5,806 nucleotides of DNA, from positions 1 to 5,806 of the forward strand of contig CANGVB010000267.1 in NCBI GenBank assembly GCA_947456995.1, written 5' to 3'. The DNA is from Bryobacteraceae bacterium (GTDB lineage Bacteria; Acidobacteriota; Terriglobia; Bryobacterales; Bryobacteraceae). Positions within the stretch are counted from its first letter, which is position 1; each line of letters opens with the position of its first letter. A program made the translations under genes and the position numbers. Shown here one piece after another: positions 4,839 through 5,806 of the stretch. Below the pieces are notes generated by a model. The model made no database searches and had not been told where the DNA came from. It saw only the letters and a program-made list of their open reading frames with translations.

Positions 4839-5420
4839 ATGACCGCAGCCTTGGCGCAATCATTGCCGAAACTCGATTTCGAGACCTATCTCGAGATCGA
4901 AGCCAACGCCTCCAACCGCCACGAATATCTGAATGGCCTGGTCTACGCCATGGCTGGCGGCACAGACAACCATTCTGCAATTGGTATCGCCGCCACAATC
5001 ACCTTCAGCCGTCTATTGAACTCCAAGCCTTGCTACATCCGCAATTCCGACCTCAAAATCGAAACCCCCGATTCCAAAGCCGCCTTCTATCCAGACCTCT
5101 CCATTCACTGCAACCAAAAGCCCTCTGGCAAATCCATCACGGCCAAGGCTCCCACACTTGTCCTCGAAATCCTTTCCCGATCCACCCGTAACTACGACCT
5201 CACCATCAAGCGCAAAGAATACTTCCACATTCCTTCTCTCCGCCACTATCTTGTCCTCGACTCCGATTCCATCGAAGCCCGCCTCTACACCCGGGACTCC
5301 AACCAGACCTGGCCCAAAGACCCTCTAACCTTCACCGACCCGAAATCTCTGATCCCCCTCACCGCCCTCAAAATCAAGGTCAAACTCAAAGACCTCTACC
5401 ATCAAACCGACCTCCTCTAG
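4839..5420 (+). CDS. Uma2-family PD-(D/E)XK nuclease-fold protein (DUF820)
   Basis: A 193-residue, full-length Uma2 protein with a restriction-endonuclease-like core. Seen in order: the N-terminal helix with E29 in HEYLNG (28-33), HS at 45-46 before the long helix, DLKIET (71-76), the metal-binding PD at 85-86 in FYPDLSIHC, LVLEILS with E110 (107-113), the signature STRNYDLTIKRKEY (115-128) including K124, and HYLVLD (136-141). Catalytic-type acidic residues E29, D86 and E110 are all present, so the nuclease core looks intact. Members are widely expanded in cyanobacteria, acidobacteria and other phyla, often as transposon-like or orphan copies; the cellular role is not established. The protein is cytoplasmic. 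ATG 4839 is the only sensible start and has no Shine-Dalgarno. The gene is flanked by unrelated genes and shows no inverted repeats typical of an insertion sequence. Confidence 0.92.
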   Translation: MTAALAQSLPKLDFETYLEIEANASNRHEYLNGLVYAMAGGTDNHSAIGIAATITFSRLLNSKPCYIRNSDLKIETPDSKAAFYPDLSIHCNQKPSGKSITAKAPTLVLEILSRSTRNYDLTIKRKEYFHIPSLRHYLVLDSDSIEARLYTRDSNQTWPKDPLTFTDPKSLIPLTALKIKVKLKDLYHQTDLL

Positions 5421-5431
5421 CCCCAAGCTGA

Positions 5432-5437
5432 TACACT
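5432..5437 (+). promoter_or_regulatory. -10-like hexamer TACACT before the sigma-factor start
   Basis: TACACT matches 4 of 6 consensus positions and ends 7 nt before GTG 5445 in a 24-bp gap. There is no ribosome site, so a leaderless transcript is possible. Read-through from the Uma2 gene is the alternative. Confidence 0.35.
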
Positions 5438-5444
5438 ACCCCGA

Positions 5445-5806
5445 GTGAACCCCAGCCCCCCAATCGGTTCTGGTAAATTCCCTTCCACCCGCTGGACTCT
5501 CCTCCTCGCCGCTGGCTCCCAGAACCAGCAGCAAAGCCGCGACGCCCTCGAAACCCTCTGCGCCACTTACTGGTATCCCGTCTACGTCTACATCCGCAGT
5601 CAGGGCCATTCTCGCGAAGAATCGCAAGACCTCACTCAAGACTTCTTCACCGGCATCCTCAGTCGTCAATACTTCGACCTCGCGAGTCCTGAACGCGGCC
5701 GCTTTCGCTCCTTCCTCCTGTCCTCCGTCAAGTTCTTCCTCGCAGACCAGGCCCGCGCCAGTCGTGCTCAAAAGCGCGGTGGCGGCACAGCCCCTCTTCC
5801 ATTCGA
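5445..5806 (+). CDS. ECF-like RNA polymerase sigma factor, N-terminal part (3' partial)
   Basis: The frame opens at GTG 5445 and runs without a stop to the window edge, giving 120 residues plus two bases. It begins with a short tail followed by FPSTRWTLLLAA (12-23), then the region-2 helices: AL..LC..YWYPVYVYIR (34-51), GHSREESQDLTQDFF (54-68, the conserved core-polymerase and -10 recognition helices), and PERGRFRSFLL (82-92) with RAQKRGGG (107-114). This pattern is typical of ECF-like sigma factors abundant in Acidobacteriota and Planctomycetota, which often sit next to serine/threonine kinase genes. Region 4 (-35 recognition) should lie beyond the window. No anti-sigma gene is visible upstream. 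Codons are strongly C-ending, like the other + genes. Confidence 0.88.
   Translation, partial: MNPSPPIGSGKFPSTRWTLLLAAGSQNQQQSRDALETLCATYWYPVYVYIRSQGHSREESQDLTQDFFTGILSRQYFDLASPERGRFRSFLLSSVKFFLADQARASRAQKRGGGTAPLPF

Noticed and set aside
4773..4859. Longer N-terminus of the NTF2-like protein starting at 4859
   Set aside because: It would bury the signal-like KKLLLLL segment and overlap the start of the divergent Uma2 gene.
4839..5420. Uma2 gene as an insertion sequence
   Set aside because: No terminal inverted repeats, target duplications or transposase motifs are visible around it.
5436..5771. 111-residue - strand ORF at the right end
   Set aside because: Antisense to the clearly recognisable sigma-factor frame, with Glu/Ala/Gly-biased composition.
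1..5806. CRISPR array, tRNA, rRNA or riboswitch
   Set aside because: No spaced repeats, cloverleaf, rRNA-like segment or structured leader beyond the small hairpin was found by eye.

Overview
The window is GC-rich, densely packed bacterial chromosomal DNA. The best guess is an acidobacterium of the Solibacter/Bryobacter type. This rests on the truncated ECF-like sigma factor at the right edge, which has the FPSTRW N-terminus and PERGRFRSFL block common in Acidobacteriota and Planctomycetota, on a Uma2-family nuclease, and on a lineage-restricted hypothetical protein. Taxonomy is inferred; there is no rRNA, tRNA, phage or IS sequence here.

Left block (1-2988, + strand): the C-terminal end of an unidentified protein; a phosphotransferase of the APH/choline-kinase fold with MTR-kinase-like features; an enolase-superfamily protein whose start overlaps the kinase stop by 8 bp; and, 18 bp later, a six-TM membrane protein of no known function. 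The enolase keeps most of the catalytic framework but has Ala in place of the signature His and Asp in place of an active-site Glu. With the translationally coupled kinase, this suggests a dedicated kinase/dehydratase pair on an unknown substrate rather than housekeeping glycolysis.

Middle block (2997-3592, - strand): a two-gene unit made of a 37-residue single-TM protein with a perfect AGGAGG ribosome site, followed 8 nt later by a compact SET-domain lysine methyltransferase with a complete post-SET Cys motif. It converges on the membrane-protein gene. Facing away from it is a good sigma70 promoter (TTGCAT-16-TATAAT) driving a 213-residue orphan protein. The Shine-Dalgarno of that gene lies in a small hairpin at the predicted 5' end of its mRNA.

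Right block (4329-5806): an exported NTF2-like (SnoaL/DUF4440-type) protein on the - strand, whose 3' end overlaps the orphan gene by 11 bp; a Uma2-family PD-(D/E)XK nuclease on +; and the N-terminal half of the ECF sigma factor on +, cut by the window end. The last two genes have no Shine-Dalgarno and carry -10-like hexamers 6-7 nt before the start codon, which suggests leaderless mRNAs.

The + strand is C-rich over most of the window whichever way genes point, a replication-strand-type skew. The membrane-protein gene is the visible exception. No stretch longer than 300 bp lacks a gene.
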